A DNA stretch of 64,000 nt, taken from assembly GCF_036850765.1 (NCBI RefSeq), contig NC_089493.1, forward strand, positions 263,302,534 through 263,366,533. Reading direction: 5' to 3'. The notes below the pieces were generated by a model, which was not told the DNA's origin, ran no database searches, and saw only the letters and a program-made list of their open reading frames with translations. Each line of letters starts with the position of its first letter. Position 1 is the stretch's first letter. The stretch is from Saccopteryx bilineata (Eukaryota; Chordata; Mammalia; Chiroptera; Emballonuridae). Position numbers and translations under genes: made by a program. Shown here one piece after another: positions 9,907-22,058 of this stretch.

Positions 9907-10298
9907 AAATATTTTTTTGTTTTATTTTGTTTTGTTTTTGTATTTTTCTGAAGTTGGAAACGGGGAGGCAGTCAGACAGACTCTCACATGCGCCCGATTG
10001 GGATCCACCCGGCATGCCTACCGGGGGGCAATGCTCTGCCCATCTGGGGCATTGCTCTGTTGCCACCAGGGCCATTCTAGCACCTGAGGCAGAGGCCATG
10101 GAGCCATCCCCAGCGCCCGGGCCAACTTTGCTCCAATGGAGCCTTGGCGGCGGGAGGGGAAGAGAGAGACAGAGAGGAAGAGAGGGGGAGGGGTGGAGAA
10201 GCAGATGGGCGCTTCTCCTGTGTGCCCTGGTTGGGAATCGAACCCGGAACTCCTGCACACCAGGCCGACGCTCTACCACTGAGCCAATCGGCCAGGGC
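9907..10298 (-). repeat. SINE, family A, antisense
   Basis: T-rich tail on the left, head with CCGGCCAATTGGC-like sequence at the right. Flanked by TGAATAAATATT on both sides. Confidence 0.92.
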
Positions 10299-10684
10299 TG
10301 AATAAATATTTTAATTAAAATAATGTTGGGGTTGGAAAGAAGGGCAATATTTGGATGTATAGAAAAAACCAGATTAGCCAAATGTGAATTATTGTTAAAA
10401 TTAGGTAATGAAGCGGGGGAATTGGAGGAAGGGTATAAAGAGGGACAAATATAAGATGATGGGATGATGATTTGACTTGACTTTGGGTGATGACTATACA
10501 ACATAATCGTCTGTTCAAACGATGTGGAGACATTTACTTGAAATCTATGTACTCTTGTTGATCAGTGTCTCCCTGTTAAATATAATTTTCTAAATTAAAT
10601 AAATAAGAGGTTAGGTGATAAGTACACAGGGTTTATCATATTTTCTTTACTTTTATTTAAGTAATTAAAGGGAAGAGGCTAAAT

Positions 10685-10687
<3 letters not shown>
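10299..10687. other. Intergenic, no gene seen
   Basis: AT-rich sequence. The antisense frame across it continues out of the adjacent SINE and has no recognisable domain. Possibly old L1 remains. Confidence 0.5.
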
Positions 10688-10738
<51 letters not shown>

Positions 10739-11042
10739 TGACAGAAACCGAGAGAGTCAGAGAGGGACAGACAGGAAGGGAGAGAGATGAGAAGCATCAA
10801 TTCTTTGTTGCAGCACCTTAGTTGTTCGTTGATTTCTTGCTCATATGTGCCTTGGCGGGGGGTGGGGGGCTACAGCAGACTGGGTGACCCCTTGCTCAAG
10901 CCAGCGACCTTGGGCTCATGCTGGTGAGCCTTGCTCACACCAGGTGAGCCCACGCTCAAGCTGGTGACCTTGGGGTCTCGAACCTGGGTCCTCCGCATCC
11001 CAGTCCGACACTCTATCCACTGCGCCACCGCCCAGTCAGGCT
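10688..11042 (-). repeat. SINE, family C, antisense, with 50-nt poly-T
   Basis: Its A tail, seen as T, is about 50 uninterrupted bases (10688-10737). The body GTTGCAGCACCTTAGTTGTT and head CCGCCCAGTCAGGC follow. A tail this long suggests a recent insertion. Confidence 0.9.
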
Positions 11043-11318
11043 CTTTACTTTTATATATATGAACATTTCTACAATAAAAGTTTTTGTTTTCTGTTTGCCT
11101 GCTTGTTTTTAAAGAAGGCTGAGGTAGCTTTGGCACACAGGAAGTGTTAAGAGCTGAAACTTAAAACCGCCCCTTCCCAGGCCTTGACTGTGCTTATGGC
11201 TATAAAGGCCCTACAAAAACCTTAGCCACAAATTTTATAAGCATAATTCTTCACCTTAAAATCTTCCTACCACCTCTTCCTATGCCCAGACATAGAGATA
11301 AAAACAAGCCATTTGGCG

Positions 11319-11441
11319 GCCCTGGCTGGTTGGCTCAGTGGTAGAGCGTCGGCCTGGTGTGCAGGAGTCCCAGGTTCGATTCCCGGCCAGGGCACACAGG
11401 AGAAGCACCCATCTGCTTCTCCACCCCTCCCCCTCTCCTTC

Positions 11442-11476
<35 letters not shown>

Positions 11477-11738
11477 TCTCTCTCTTCCCCTCTTGCAGCC
11501 AAGGCTCCACTGGAGCAAAGTTTGCCCGGGCGCTGAGGATGGCTCTGTGGCCTCTGCCCCAGGCACTAGAATGGCTCTGATTGAGGCAGAGTGACGCCCA
11601 AGATGGGCAGAGCATCGCCCCCTGGTGGGCATGCCGGGTGGATCCCAGTTGGGTGCATGCGGGAGTCTGTCTGACTGCCTCCCCATTTCCAGCTTCAAAA
11701 AAATATAAAAATTTAAAAATTAAAAAACAACAACAACA
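11319..11738 (+). repeat. SINE, family A
   Basis: Head GCCCTGGCTGGTTGGCTCAG, expanded (TC)n body, intact CTCF-like core at 11616-11628. Flanked by AAGCCATTTGG. Confidence 0.92.
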
Positions 11739-12493
11739 ACAAAAAACCAAGCCATTTGGTTTGACAGTCTATGTTGTGGGCCTCTAGGAAATGGAAAGTT
11801 AATTCAATGAATTTAAAGAAACTATATGAATTTTAAGGAATAAAGGGTCTCAGTGCTGCCCCACTCTTCCTAGTTTTTTTTTTTGGGGGGGGTTGTACCC
11901 AACTGAGAGGCCTAGAATTGCTTTTACTCTTTAAAAAAAATAACAAAAAACCCCTCCTTTAGAAAGGTACTGATAAGTGAGGAAGACTTCTCTATTCTTA
12001 ATTTTAGTCTCAGGCAGCATGTTCTACTATACTCTGTTTTGCAAAGGTGGACTTCAGTTACATGCCCTACTAAACCATGCCTTGACTAAGGACAGTAGAA
12101 GGTGGAGCTGGGATTGGAGGCCCCAAGGTGGGAAAGATTTGGTCATAAGGACCATCTAGTCTTGAGTGTGTTTCTGCAGGCTCTGGAGAGTTGCCAAGGG
12201 AAACGGGGAAAGGCAGGAAGAGAAAAGTGGGAGCTGAGAGACAGGTGGAGTGTTGGAGAGTCCAGGGATTGAGGCCTGGTATCAGGATTATAGAGGGAGA
12301 GTTGGGTAGGAGTCCCTCTGTGGGGGAAGGGAAGGATAGCTGTGTCAGTGCTGGAAGGTGGGGGGTGGTTAGGAGGAGGTCCTGTTGTGTGGAGGCTTTA
12401 ATGTCCAGCCATGCCCATCCAATGGTATCCAACATCTTAAGATCCAGGGGATGGTGACACAGCTGTTCATCAGTTATGTTCAGCAAGTACTGG

Positions 12494-12507
12494 GTTACCA
12501 TGGTAAC
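12494..12507. promoter_or_regulatory. RFX X-box palindrome
   Basis: GTTACCATGGTAAC is a perfect 14-nt palindrome matching the RFX-factor X-box consensus GTNRCC(N0-3)RGYAAC. Occupancy is unknown. Confidence 0.5.
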
Positions 12508-13123
12508 TAGCAGGCATGCTGGAGAAACTTATGCCTTAGATGCAGAGTTTTAGAAGACAGAAACCTAAGCTGCTAACAGATTCCTAGGAGTCAAGGCCCA
12601 GCCCCTCCCTACAAGTTACTCCTCCCACCAATGTCAGTCCCTCAATCTGAGAAAACCCCAAATGTCAAGTATATTTCCCAATGGCATTGCAGGCCTAGGA
12701 ACGGCTTGTTATTCCGGCAACAAGGGCTGAGCAAAGGGTTGAGGCTGAGTTGGATCTGGGGTGGAGGAATAGAGGGGGCAGCAGAAGGGGCCTGGGTAGC
12801 CCAGCAGGAAGTGAACTTGGTGGAGAAGGAGTTCTTTCTGCACCAATGTTGTGACCTCAGAAGTGTCTATGTTCAGAGAGAACACACCTACAGTTAACAT
12901 CCCAAGTCTGGTCCTGGGGAGAGAGGAGGATGAGGGACTCACATCCCACACAGAGTAGGCCTGGGGCCAGAAGTCAGTGACTTCTCCCCCAAAATATCAT
13001 CCTTCCCTGTGGGCCTCAGTCTCCTCATCTGTAAAATGGAGAGGGGGTACAGGAAGTAGGGGCAGGGAAGTTACACTAGATCTCTGTTCCAAACAGCATA
13101 GAAACCTAGCATCTCCTCCTCTA

Positions 13124-13126
<3 letters not shown>

Positions 13127-13166
<40 letters not shown>
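13127..13166. repeat. (AC)n microsatellite
   Basis: About 20 uninterrupted AC units. Confidence 0.95.
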
Positions 13167-13169
<3 letters not shown>

Positions 13170-13398
13170 CTTTGCCACCACCAAAGCACTAGTCTCCTTC
13201 CCTTGGCACCTCCTGAAGCCAGTCCCTTCCTCCCTCCTGCCCTGGATTTCCACTTCTCTCCAACATTCCAATAGTCCCCTTCCCAACTGGACAAGGTGGC
13301 CTCCCCATCCAAGTCTCATCAGCCTCACTTCCAACCAGCAGCAGTAACAACTCACGATGACTGGGTAAGGAGAGCATGCTCACAATAGTCATGTTCAG

Positions 13399-13770
13399 GC
13401 CCTGGCCGGTTGGCTCAGTGGTAGAGCGTTGGCCTAGCGTGCGGGAGTCCCGGGTTCGATTCCCGGCCAGGGCACACAGGAGAAGCGCCCATCTGCTTCT
13501 CCACCCCTCCCCCTCTCCTTCCTCTCTGTCTCTCTCTTCCCCTCCCGCAGCCCAGGCTCCATTGGAGCAGGGATGACCCGGGCACTGAGGATGGCTCTGT
13601 GGCCTCTGCCTCAGGCGCTGGGATGACTCTGGATGCAACAGAGCGACGCCCCAGAGGGGCAGAGCATCGCCCCCCCGGTGGGCGTGCTGGGTGGATCCCG
13701 GTCGGGCGCATGCAGGAGTCTGTCTGACTGCCTCCCCGTTTCCAGCTTTGTAAAAATGCACAAAAAAAAA
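13399..13770 (+). repeat. SINE, family A, recent-looking
   Basis: Intact Pol III boxes, body close to the other young copies. Flanked by a perfect 14-nt duplication ATAGTCATGTTCAG. Confidence 0.94.
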
Positions 13771-13855
13771 TAGTCATGTTCAGCAGGTACTGCAGTAAGC
13801 AGCAGATTTCCTGATATAATTTAAGAGGGATGGGTCTGGGATCAAGAATGCTGGA

Positions 13856-14178
13856 GCCTGACCAGGTGGTGGCTCAACGGATAGAGCATCATACTGGGAT
13901 GTGGAGGACCCAGATTTGAGACCCCGAGGTCGCCAGCTTGAGCGTGGGCTCATCTGGCTTGAGCAAGGCTCACCAGCTTGAGCCCAAGGTCACTGGCTTG
14001 AGCAAGGGGTCACTCGGTCTGCTGTAGCCCCCCAGTCAAGGCACATATGAGAAATCAATCAGTGAACAACTAAGGAGCCACAACAAAGAACTGATGCTTC
14101 TCATCTCTCTCCCTTCCTGTCTGTCTGTCCCTATTTGTCCCTCTCTCTGACTCTCTGTCTCTGCCAAAAAAAAAAAAA
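13856..14178 (+). repeat. SINE, family C
   Basis: Head GCCTGACCAGGTGGTGGCTC, B-box region GATTTGAGACC, ATCAGTGAACAACTAAGG body, A tail. Flanks ATGCTGGAG / ATACTGGAG. Confidence 0.9.
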
Positions 14179-16330
14179 TACTGGAGATCAGCTGCTCCTT
14201 GGCAGTAGAGAAAATTGAAAATTCTAGGAGCATAACGTGGGTGCAGTGAGAACCGGAGGGGTGGAGCAGGTCAGATTCCCCTGCCAGGAGAGCATTCTAT
14301 GCTTTGGGAGTCAACTAGTGAGTGAGGAACTGAGGTAAGACAGGGTACAGGCTCAAATGGAGGAACAAGGAAGAGCTCACCATTCCAGGAGAGCTCCACC
14401 GTGGCAGGACTTCGGACTAATAAGACCAGGGTTCTCCAATGGGATCAACCTCTCCTCTCCCTTCTCTACCCTCAGGTCAGGGAGCCCAGCCAACCTTGTT
14501 CCCCTTCCCCACTGCAGCTTAGGTGGCCCTCTCCTACTCCCCTTTCAGGAGTCACGTCCTCCAACTCCTCCTTATCTCCAGACCCCAGGCCAGCTTCCAC
14601 CACCCTCCTCACTGATTCCTGTCTGCCCCACTTGGTGCGGAAACCATCCAGGCAGTGAGCCTGATGCTTTTGAGAGAAAGTATCCTCTCCCAGATAGCCC
14701 CTCTCCCCATCTCCAAGTCTGCATGCAGGGTGCCCAGTGTGGTTCCAGGACACTGAGGCTGCTTTTCCTCAGCCTTGTAGTATCAGCTGGAAGGACCAAT
14801 ATGTCTGGCTCATAAGGTTCATCCACCTGGCCTGTGCACCCCAGGAATCCCATGGAAAAGTCTCATCTTGCTCACAGGACACTCACCTGCAGGTGGGTGG
14901 GGAAGGGGTAGTTATGACCTGGCAGACAAGGTGACCCTTCATACACACACACACACACACGTGCACACACACGCACACACACATACACACGCATGTAAAT
15001 ACATGCTTGTTAATAGGTACAGGGCCCACTGAGAAGCAGTGTCACAGGCATTATCACTCCACTAGAGGAGATTAGATCTCCTGGGCCAGGCTCTGCGAAG
15101 ACCTTGTTGGTCCTTTAGGAAGGCAATCCGGATGCCAGACATACCTGCCAGGGAAATGAGGAGGAAATGTGGGGAGATAACTGCAAGGACAGCAAGACAG
15201 TCCAAAAGGCCACTTCGTGCAAACCGGGAAAATGTGCCCCTTCTCCCAACCCCTTTACGGCCATCTGATGGAAAATGTTGAGTGCGGAGTCTGCAGTGCA
15301 TAGCCTGAATAATGGGGTGGCTCTCAGGAATGGAGAATGGGCTCCGAGAGAGAGGGAAGAAGGACCCCAGGTTCAATGGGGGGGGGGGGAACAGTGGTCA
15401 GTGACAAGGACTCTGGGTCTGGCAGACCTGTGTCCACTCTCATATCACTGTGAGAATTTGGGGGAGTTAGGAAACCCCTCTAAGCCACAATTTACTGACT
15501 TGAAAAATGGGGGTGATGGTCTTAGGGCCTACAGGATGGCCTGTCCTTCAGACTATGAGAGATGGAGGCAGAGATGGTCATGAAGTGAGTGCCCCAATGA
15601 TGGTGGACATGGCAACAAGAAAAGTAGCTGCTATAGAGGGGAAGAGGCAGAGAGAAAGGCCAGCTGTTCCCAGCCAGCTACCCGGTTTCACTAGGTTGTT
15701 GAAAAGTTGTTTTAACTAAAATTTAACGGTCCTGTGGAACCAATGTCACCAACGGCCCATGTTACCACGGTCAGCCAACCCTGAGTGTTTAAGGGTAATG
15801 AACAGAGCCTCCTTCATTAGCTAATGCCTTTGGGTCTGCGGGGACAGACCTCACAGTCGCAGGCGCACACTGGGATGCCTCCCTCCTTTGGACCACACTT
15901 CCACCTCCACGGCTCCCTAAAGCCGCTGCAAGCTCCCAATCCCGGCCCAGAGAAGAGCAAAGAGAAGGCAACCGTGCTGCACCTCAGCGCCACCTGGAGC
16001 TCGGGGCCGCAAAATGACAGGTTGTCCAGGTCCCTTAGCTCTGTGGCCTCTCTGATGAACCTTCTGCCGTTCCTACTAGCCCCCCACAGGTTTGACCTCT
16101 GGCCTCTGTCCACCTGCACCCGCCAAGAGGGGAGGTCAGACTAGACCCCAAGGCGAAAGGACGGGAGCGACTCCGCCTCCGTGAGGCCCCGCCCCTTCTG
16201 ACTGTAGGGACTGTGCCCCAGCTTGTAGATGACTTCATGGGGTTGGGTAGGTGTACATGTCCCGCACTACATTCATCGTGTACCCTTTGTTCCCCTTACT
16301 CAGTGGCCTTAGGGTAAAGTTCTTCCTCTC
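14179..16330. other. Intergenic unique DNA, no gene confirmed
   Basis: Holds (CA)n-rich DNA at about 14941-14995, a sense MIR piece at about 15405-15530 (GACTTGAAAAATGGGGGTGA), and a GC-richer segment at 15820-16200 with a GC box (GCCCCGCCCC near 16185). Open frames occur on both strands of the GC-rich part, as expected by composition, and none was recognised. Confidence 0.5.
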
Positions 16331-16724
16331 GCCCTGGCCGGTTGGCTCAGCGGTAGAGTGTCGGCCTGGCGTGCGGCGGACCCGGGTTCGATTCCTAGCC
16401 AGGGCACATAGGAGAAGCGCCCATTTGCTTCTCCACCCCCAAACCCTCCTTCCTCTCTGTCTATCTCTTCCCCTCCCGCAGCCAAGGCTCCATTGGAGCA
16501 AGGATGGCCCGGGCGCTGGGGATGGCTCCTTGGCCTCTGTCCCAGGCACTAGAGTGGCTCTGGTGGCGGCAGAGCGACGCCCCGGAGGGGCAGAGCATCG
16601 CCCCCTGGTGGGCAGAGCGTCGCCCCTAGTGGGCGTGCCGGGTGGATCCCGGTCGGGCGCATGCGGGAGTCTGTCTGACTGTCTCTCCCCGTTTCCAGCT
16701 TCAGAAAAATACAAAAAAAAAAAA
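16331..16724 (+). repeat. SINE, family A
   Basis: Head CGCCCTGGCCGGTTGGCTCA, intact CTCF-like core at about 16599-16611 and a second degraded one. Flanked by AGTTCTTCCTCTC. Confidence 0.93.
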
Positions 16725-16853
16725 AAGTTCTTCCTCTCTAGCTTTATATCCCTCCTCCTTACCCTCAGCCCCAGACCCCAAAACAACAACTATAAGTGCC
16801 TTCCTCGATCTTCCCCCAGGGCAGTTTCTAGAGCAGGGTTAATCCCCCCACCC

Positions 16854-16855
<2 letters not shown>

Positions 16856-16901
<46 letters not shown>

Positions 16902-16902
16902 A
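16856..16902. repeat. (AC)n microsatellite
   Basis: About 23 AC units, lying next to an antisense MER5-like element. Confidence 0.93.
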
Positions 16903-16911
16903 TCACACTCA

Positions 16912-17172
16912 CCTCAGGTTAAAATATAGATTCCCAGGTCCCATCTCAATGTCGAGTTTTGAGGCCAGGAATCTGCATTTTTAACAAGTTCCCAGGTGAT
17001 TTCCATTCAAAATTTCAGCGGTTCTCAAACTGCAGTGGGCCTGGTAAAACAGAAGGCTGGGCATCACCCCAAGAATGTCTGATTCAGTGGGTCTGGGGCA
17101 GCGTCTGAGAGTTTGCATTGCTACCAGTCTCCAGGATGCTGATGCTGCTGGTCTGGGACCAAACTTTAACCA
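16912..17172. repeat. Pair of MER5-like hAT remnants, head to head
   Basis: Antisense piece at about 16912-17010 (reverse complement AAAATGCAGATTCCTGGCCT) and sense piece at about 17017-17172 (GCGGTTCTCAAACT, GAATGTCTGATTCAGTGG). Both resemble the ancient MER5A element. Confidence 0.65.
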
Positions 17173-17192
17173 CTTATTTAATACTACATTAG

Positions 17193-17510
17193 CACCTGAC
17201 CAGGTGGTGGCACAGTGGATAGAGCGTCGGACTGAGACACAGAGGACCCAGGTTTGAAACCCTAGCTTGCAGGCTTGAGCACAGGGTTTGCTGGCTTGAG
17301 CGTGGGATCATAGACATGACCCCATGGTCACTAATTTGAGCCCAAGGTCGCTGGCTTGAGCAAGGGGTCACTAGCTCTGCTGTAGCTCCCTCCAGGTCAA
17401 GGCACATATGAGAAAGCAATCAATGAACAACTAAGCGCTACAACAAAGAATTGATGCTTCTCATCTCTCTCCCTTCCTGTCTGACTCTCCGACTCTCTAT
17501 CAAGAAAACA
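17193..17510 (+). repeat. SINE, family C
   Basis: Head GCACCTGACCAGGTGGTGGC, body with AGCAATCAATGAACAACTAA, tail with AAACAAACAAAC. Flanks TACTACATTAG / AACTACATTAA. Confidence 0.88.
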
Positions 17511-19130
17511 AACAAACAAAACTACATTAACTATTCACCTGTTGCCAATTCACTGGGTACCAGGCCCTGTGAAACGTATTTCCCATTCATACAACTGTGT
17601 AAAATAAATATTTACCACAGTTTCCAGATAAGGAAAGTGAGATTTGTACAGGTTAACATATGTGCTTACAACACACAACCAGGAAGGGCAGAATTTAAAC
17701 TCAAGTCTTTCAGAACCCAAAGTCTGGACTGGCTCTGCCTCTTGTGCACTGCTGGTTATCCCCTCCCAGGGCTTGTCTTGTCTCTACAAGTCACTAGACA
17801 TTCCCTAAAGCCTGAGAAGGCACAGGATAAGGCCTTGAAGATCCTCTCTCACACTGCCCTGGGGTCAGGGGGACCGACTTTGCTGGGTACCACATTCTCT
17901 GCCCAGAAAGCTCATGAAGAAGGAACAGGGAAACAAACCCAAGGTGCTGACTCCTAGTTCCTCCACTTCCACTCTCACTGTGAATGGAAGTTCTCCTGAC
18001 TTCTCTCTGATTGGTTCCAGGAGGAGTTTGCTAAACAGATGACCAGAGACTAGGAGAAAGAAAGGACACTCAAGTGTTGCAGGAGGAGCGAGATGGAGAC
18101 AGGACTGCTGGGTTGTGATGAGAAAAAGAGAGGTGGTGCCACCCAGATGCCGAAGCACCTCATCAGTGCTGCCTGGAAGTATTGACCGGACAGGTCCTGA
18201 GTGGGACCTGTTAGGGGCAGGAACATACAGGTCAGGCCGCAGCTACAGACAGGGTAGAGTTTGAGCAGCAAATCTCAATGGAGCTCTTAGGTGAAGGACA
18301 GTGTGTTGAGGAAAATAAATCTAGGTGGGTTGGGAGACATGAGTAGGGTCACTGCCTGTGACTTCCCACCCCTGCATACTTCAGACCTGTGCGTCTCCCT
18401 CGTCACCATCCCAACCCCCGTGTCTGGGCTATGGGCCTGAAACAGGGGCAGTAGCCCCTCTGGACAGTACTTATTCTCCTCTGCCTCTTCCTTGAAGCCC
18501 TCAGCTTTGTGCCTTTCCTCACTGGCTCCTGGGACTTAAAGGTTCTCTTGGGGAGCACAGCCTGGGAGGGGAGCACAATTGGGGAGTCAGAGACGGAACC
18601 CTAAGGAAGTGAATCTGAATCCTGAAGCCATTGCTGAACTCATCGAGTGGGGAGCCCAGGACCAAGTAGTACATACCCACTGAATCATCCTTTCCTACTC
18701 CACCCAGTGAGCACTTATGCCTGCCACACTCTGTGCTTCAGTAAAGCCCAGGACACAGTGGCGAACAAAGCCCAGGGAACAAGGGGGTGGGGATTCAGGG
18801 AAGACCGCCCAGAGGTAGAGGGTAGCTCCGAAGGAGGAATGAGAACAAGCCAGGTGAAGAATGTGGGGGAACAACTTTCAAAACAGAAGAATCAGCATTT
18901 GTAAAGGCCCAGGGGGAAGAGGAAATAAATGAAATTAGCCAAGCACAGTGGAAGTGATCTAAAGGGAAACCTAGGGAGATGAGGCCAGGTAGAGAGAGAC
19001 CACAGCCTGGAGCTGAGGTAAGGAGTGTGGATTTCATCATGACCGCTACAGATACCCTGAAAAGATCTTAAAAGAAAGGACAACATGCTCTAAGTTATAC
19101 TAAAAATATCTCTCTAACCCCATTTTAAAA
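17511..19130. other. Intergenic unique DNA with an MIR
   Basis: An antisense MIR lies at about 17535-17735 (TCCAGATAAGGAAAGTGAGA). The remainder is unique sequence with short overlapping frames on both strands and no recognised family. Confidence 0.5.
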
Positions 19131-19901
19131 ATTCAAAACGATATTTGCATGACAAAATAATAATAATCATCTCACACATGTTAGAATGGCTATCATCAAA
19201 AAGACAAGAAATACCAACTGTTGACAAGGATATGGAGAAAAATAACACAAGTAAACTGTTGGTGGGAGTGTAAACCAGTGCAGCTACTATGAAAAACAGT
19301 ATGGATGTTCCTCAACAAATTAAAAATAGAACTAGCATATGATCCAGCAATTCCACTTCTGGATATTTATCTGATGAAAAGGAAAACACTAACTTGAAAA
19401 CTTATCTGTACCCTTATGTTCATTGCAGCACTTTTACAATAGCCAAAGTCTGGAGAAAACATAAGTGTCTACTGATGGATAAGTGGATAAAGAAAATGTA
19501 GTGGGCCCTGGCCAGTTGGCTCAGTGGTAGAGTTTCAGCCCAGTGTACGGAAGTCCCAGGTTTGATTCCTGGTAAGAGCAGACAGAAGAAGTGACCATCT
19601 GCTTCTCTACCCCTCCCTGCTTCTTTCTCTCTCTCTTTCTCTCTAGCTCTCTCTCTTTCTCCTCCCACAGTCATGGCTTGAATGATTCGAGCAATTTGGC
19701 CCCGGGCACTGAGAATGGCTCCATGGCCTTGTCTCAGGCGCTGAAATGGCTTGGTTGCAGAGTAACAGAGCAGCAGCCCCAGATGGGCAGAGCATTGCCC
19801 CGTAGGGGGCTTTCTGGGTAGATCTTGATTGGGGCACATGCAGGAGTCCGTCTCTCTGCCTCCCTGCCTCTCACTTAATAATAAAAAAAAAGAAAATATG
19901 G

Positions 19902-19945
<44 letters not shown>

Positions 19946-20219
19946 GGAATACTTCTCAGCCATAAAATGAAGGGAAACTTTCCATTTGTCAGAACCTGGA
20001 TAGATCTTAAGGGCATTATGCTAAGTAAAATAGATCAGAAAGAGAAAAACAAATAAGTCCTGGGATGTAACATACAGCATGGACTAAAGGTAATAATACT
20101 GTATTATATATTTTAAAGAAAAACATAAAATAACAGTTAAAACAATTTTTGAAATAAAGAATAAAGTGGGAGGAAAAATTCTACCCAATGTTAGGTTACC
20201 ATAATAATCAAGACAGTGT
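19131..20219 (+). repeat. L1 ORF2 3' end and 3' UTR, degenerate
   Basis: Typical phrases are AATTAAAAATAGAACTAGCA, GATCCAGCAATTCCACTTCT and CTCAGCCATAAAATGAAGG. Many stops. Interrupted by a family A SINE and a (CA)n tract (about 19903-19943). Confidence 0.78.
19504..19885 (+). repeat. SINE, family A (diverged)
   Basis: Head GCCCTGGCCAGTTGGCTCAG, body with GCTTGAATGATTCGAGCAA, A-rich tail. Inserted in L1 sequence. Confidence 0.87.
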
Positions 20220-20411
20220 GGCCTGACCTGTGGTGGCGCAGTGGATAAAGCATCGACCTGGAAATGCTGAGGTCGCCGGTTCAAAACCCTGGGCTTGCCT
20301 GGTCAAGGCACATATGGGAGTTGATGCTTCCAGCTCCTCCCCCCTGTCTCTCTCTCTCCTCTCTAAAATGAATAAATAAAAAGAAAAAAAAATTTAAAAA
20401 AAAAAAAAAAA
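20220..20411 (+). repeat. SINE, family B
   Basis: Head GGCCTGACCTGTGGTGGCGC, B box GGTTCAAAACC, tail AAATGAATAAATAAA. Flanked by AAGACAGTGTGG. Confidence 0.93.
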
Positions 20412-20820
20412 GACAGTGTGGCATTGTCAAAGGACAGACACAGATTAGTAAAACAGAAAAGAGAACCCAGAATTAGGCCCATAGACCCACACAAATATGC
20501 CCAAATGATTTTTAATAAAGGTGTGAAAACAACTCAATAGAGAAAGGATGGTCTTTTCAACAAACAGTACCGGAGCAATTGGACATCCATAAGCAAAAAA
20601 AAACCTTGCCCTAACCCTCACACCTTATACAAAAATTAACTCAAAATGGATCACAGACCTCATCAATATAAAAATGTTGATTCTGTGAAAAGCACGGCTA
20701 AGAGGATGAAATGACAGCTACAGATTGTAAAAATATATCTGCAAAAGACATACCCAACAACATACTTATATATCTAGAATATATTTTTTAAAACTCTCAA
20801 AGCTAAAAATTAAAAAACAA

Positions 20821-21028
20821 GGCCTGACCTGTGGTGGCGCAGTGGATAAAGTGTCGACCTGGAAATGCTGAGGTCGCCATTTCGAAACCCTGGGCTTGCC
20901 TGGTCAAAGCACATATGGGAGTTGATGCTTCCAGCTCCTCCCCCCTTCTCTCTGTCTCTCCTCTCTCTCTCTCTCTCTCTCTCCCCTCCCTCTCTAAAAT
21001 GAATAAATAAAAAATTTTAAAAAAATTA
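20821..21028 (+). repeat. SINE, family B
   Basis: Same head and tail as the copy 600 bp to the left. Flanked by AATTAAAAAACAAG on both sides. Confidence 0.93.
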
Positions 21029-21690
21029 AAAAACAAGAATAAACAATCCAATTAAAAATGGGCAAAACACATGAACAGGCATCTCACTAAAAAGGATACA
21101 CAGATGGCAATTATTTAAACATATGTGAAAAGATGTTCAACTGCATTAGCCATTACGGAAATGCAAATTAAAACCAGAATGAGATATCACTACACACCTA
21201 TCAGAATAGCTAGAAGAAAAAGGTAGTGATAATGGTGAATGCTGCTGAGGATGTGGAATAACTGCATAACGCATGCATTGCTGGTGGGAATGGAAAACAG
21301 TACAGCTGCTCCAGAAGAGCATGGCAGATCCTTACCGAACTAAACATGCACTTACCATATGACTCAGCAATTACAGTCTTGTACATGAAATGAAAATTTA
21401 CATTCATACAAAAAACTGTACACTAATGTTCATAGAAGTTTTATTTCAAAGAGCCCCAAACTGGGAAAACCCAATGTCCTTTAATGGGTGACTAGTTAAA
21501 CAGACTATGATGGTACATGCGTACCATGAGTACTATTCATCAGTAAAAATGAACACATTATTGATACTTGCAACAACTTGTATAAATCTCAAAAGAATTT
21601 CATGTTGCATTTTTTAAAAATCCCCAAAACTGTATACTATATGATTCCATTTATATAACCTTTTTGAAATGATAAAATTATAGAAAAGGA

Positions 21691-22058
21691 GGCCCTGGCT
21701 GGTTGGCTCAGCAGTAGAGCATTGGCCCAGTGTGTGGATATCCTGGGTTCAATTCCTGGCCAGGGCACACAGGAGAAGCACCCATCTGCTTCTCCACCCT
21801 TCCCCCTCTCCTTTCTCTCTGTCTCTCTCTTCCCCTCCTGCAGCCAAGGCTCCACTGGAGCAAAGTTGGCCCGGGCGCTGAGGATGGCTCTGTGGCCTCC
21901 ACCTCAGGCACTAGAATGGCTCCGGTTGCAATGGAGCAACGGCACAGATGGGCAGAGCATCGCCCCCTGGTGGGCATGCCGGGTGGATCCTGGTTGGGTG
22001 CATGTGGGAGTGTGTCTCTCTGCCTCCCCGCTTCTCACTTCAAAAAAATACAAAAATA
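21691..22058 (+). repeat. SINE, family A
   Basis: Head GCCCTGGCTGGTTGGCTCAG, intact CTCF-like core at about 21961-21973. Flanks ATTATAGAAAAGGA / ATTATAGAAAGGGA. Confidence 0.92.

Larger units (their letters stand above)
11739..13385. other. Intergenic unique DNA, no gene confirmed
   Basis: Contains a 143-codon minus-strand frame (12501-12070) whose ATG lies inside an RFX-type X-box palindrome, an MIR tail with TCCTCATCTGTAAAATGG near 13025, and a 40-nt (CA)n tract at about 13127-13166. I recognise no protein family here. Confidence 0.5.

Noticed and set aside
17960..18052. Plus-strand exon-like segment after TTGGTTCCAG reading EEFAKQMTRD and a stop
   Set aside because: Good acceptor shape but only ten codons, with no upstream partner exon or recognised family.
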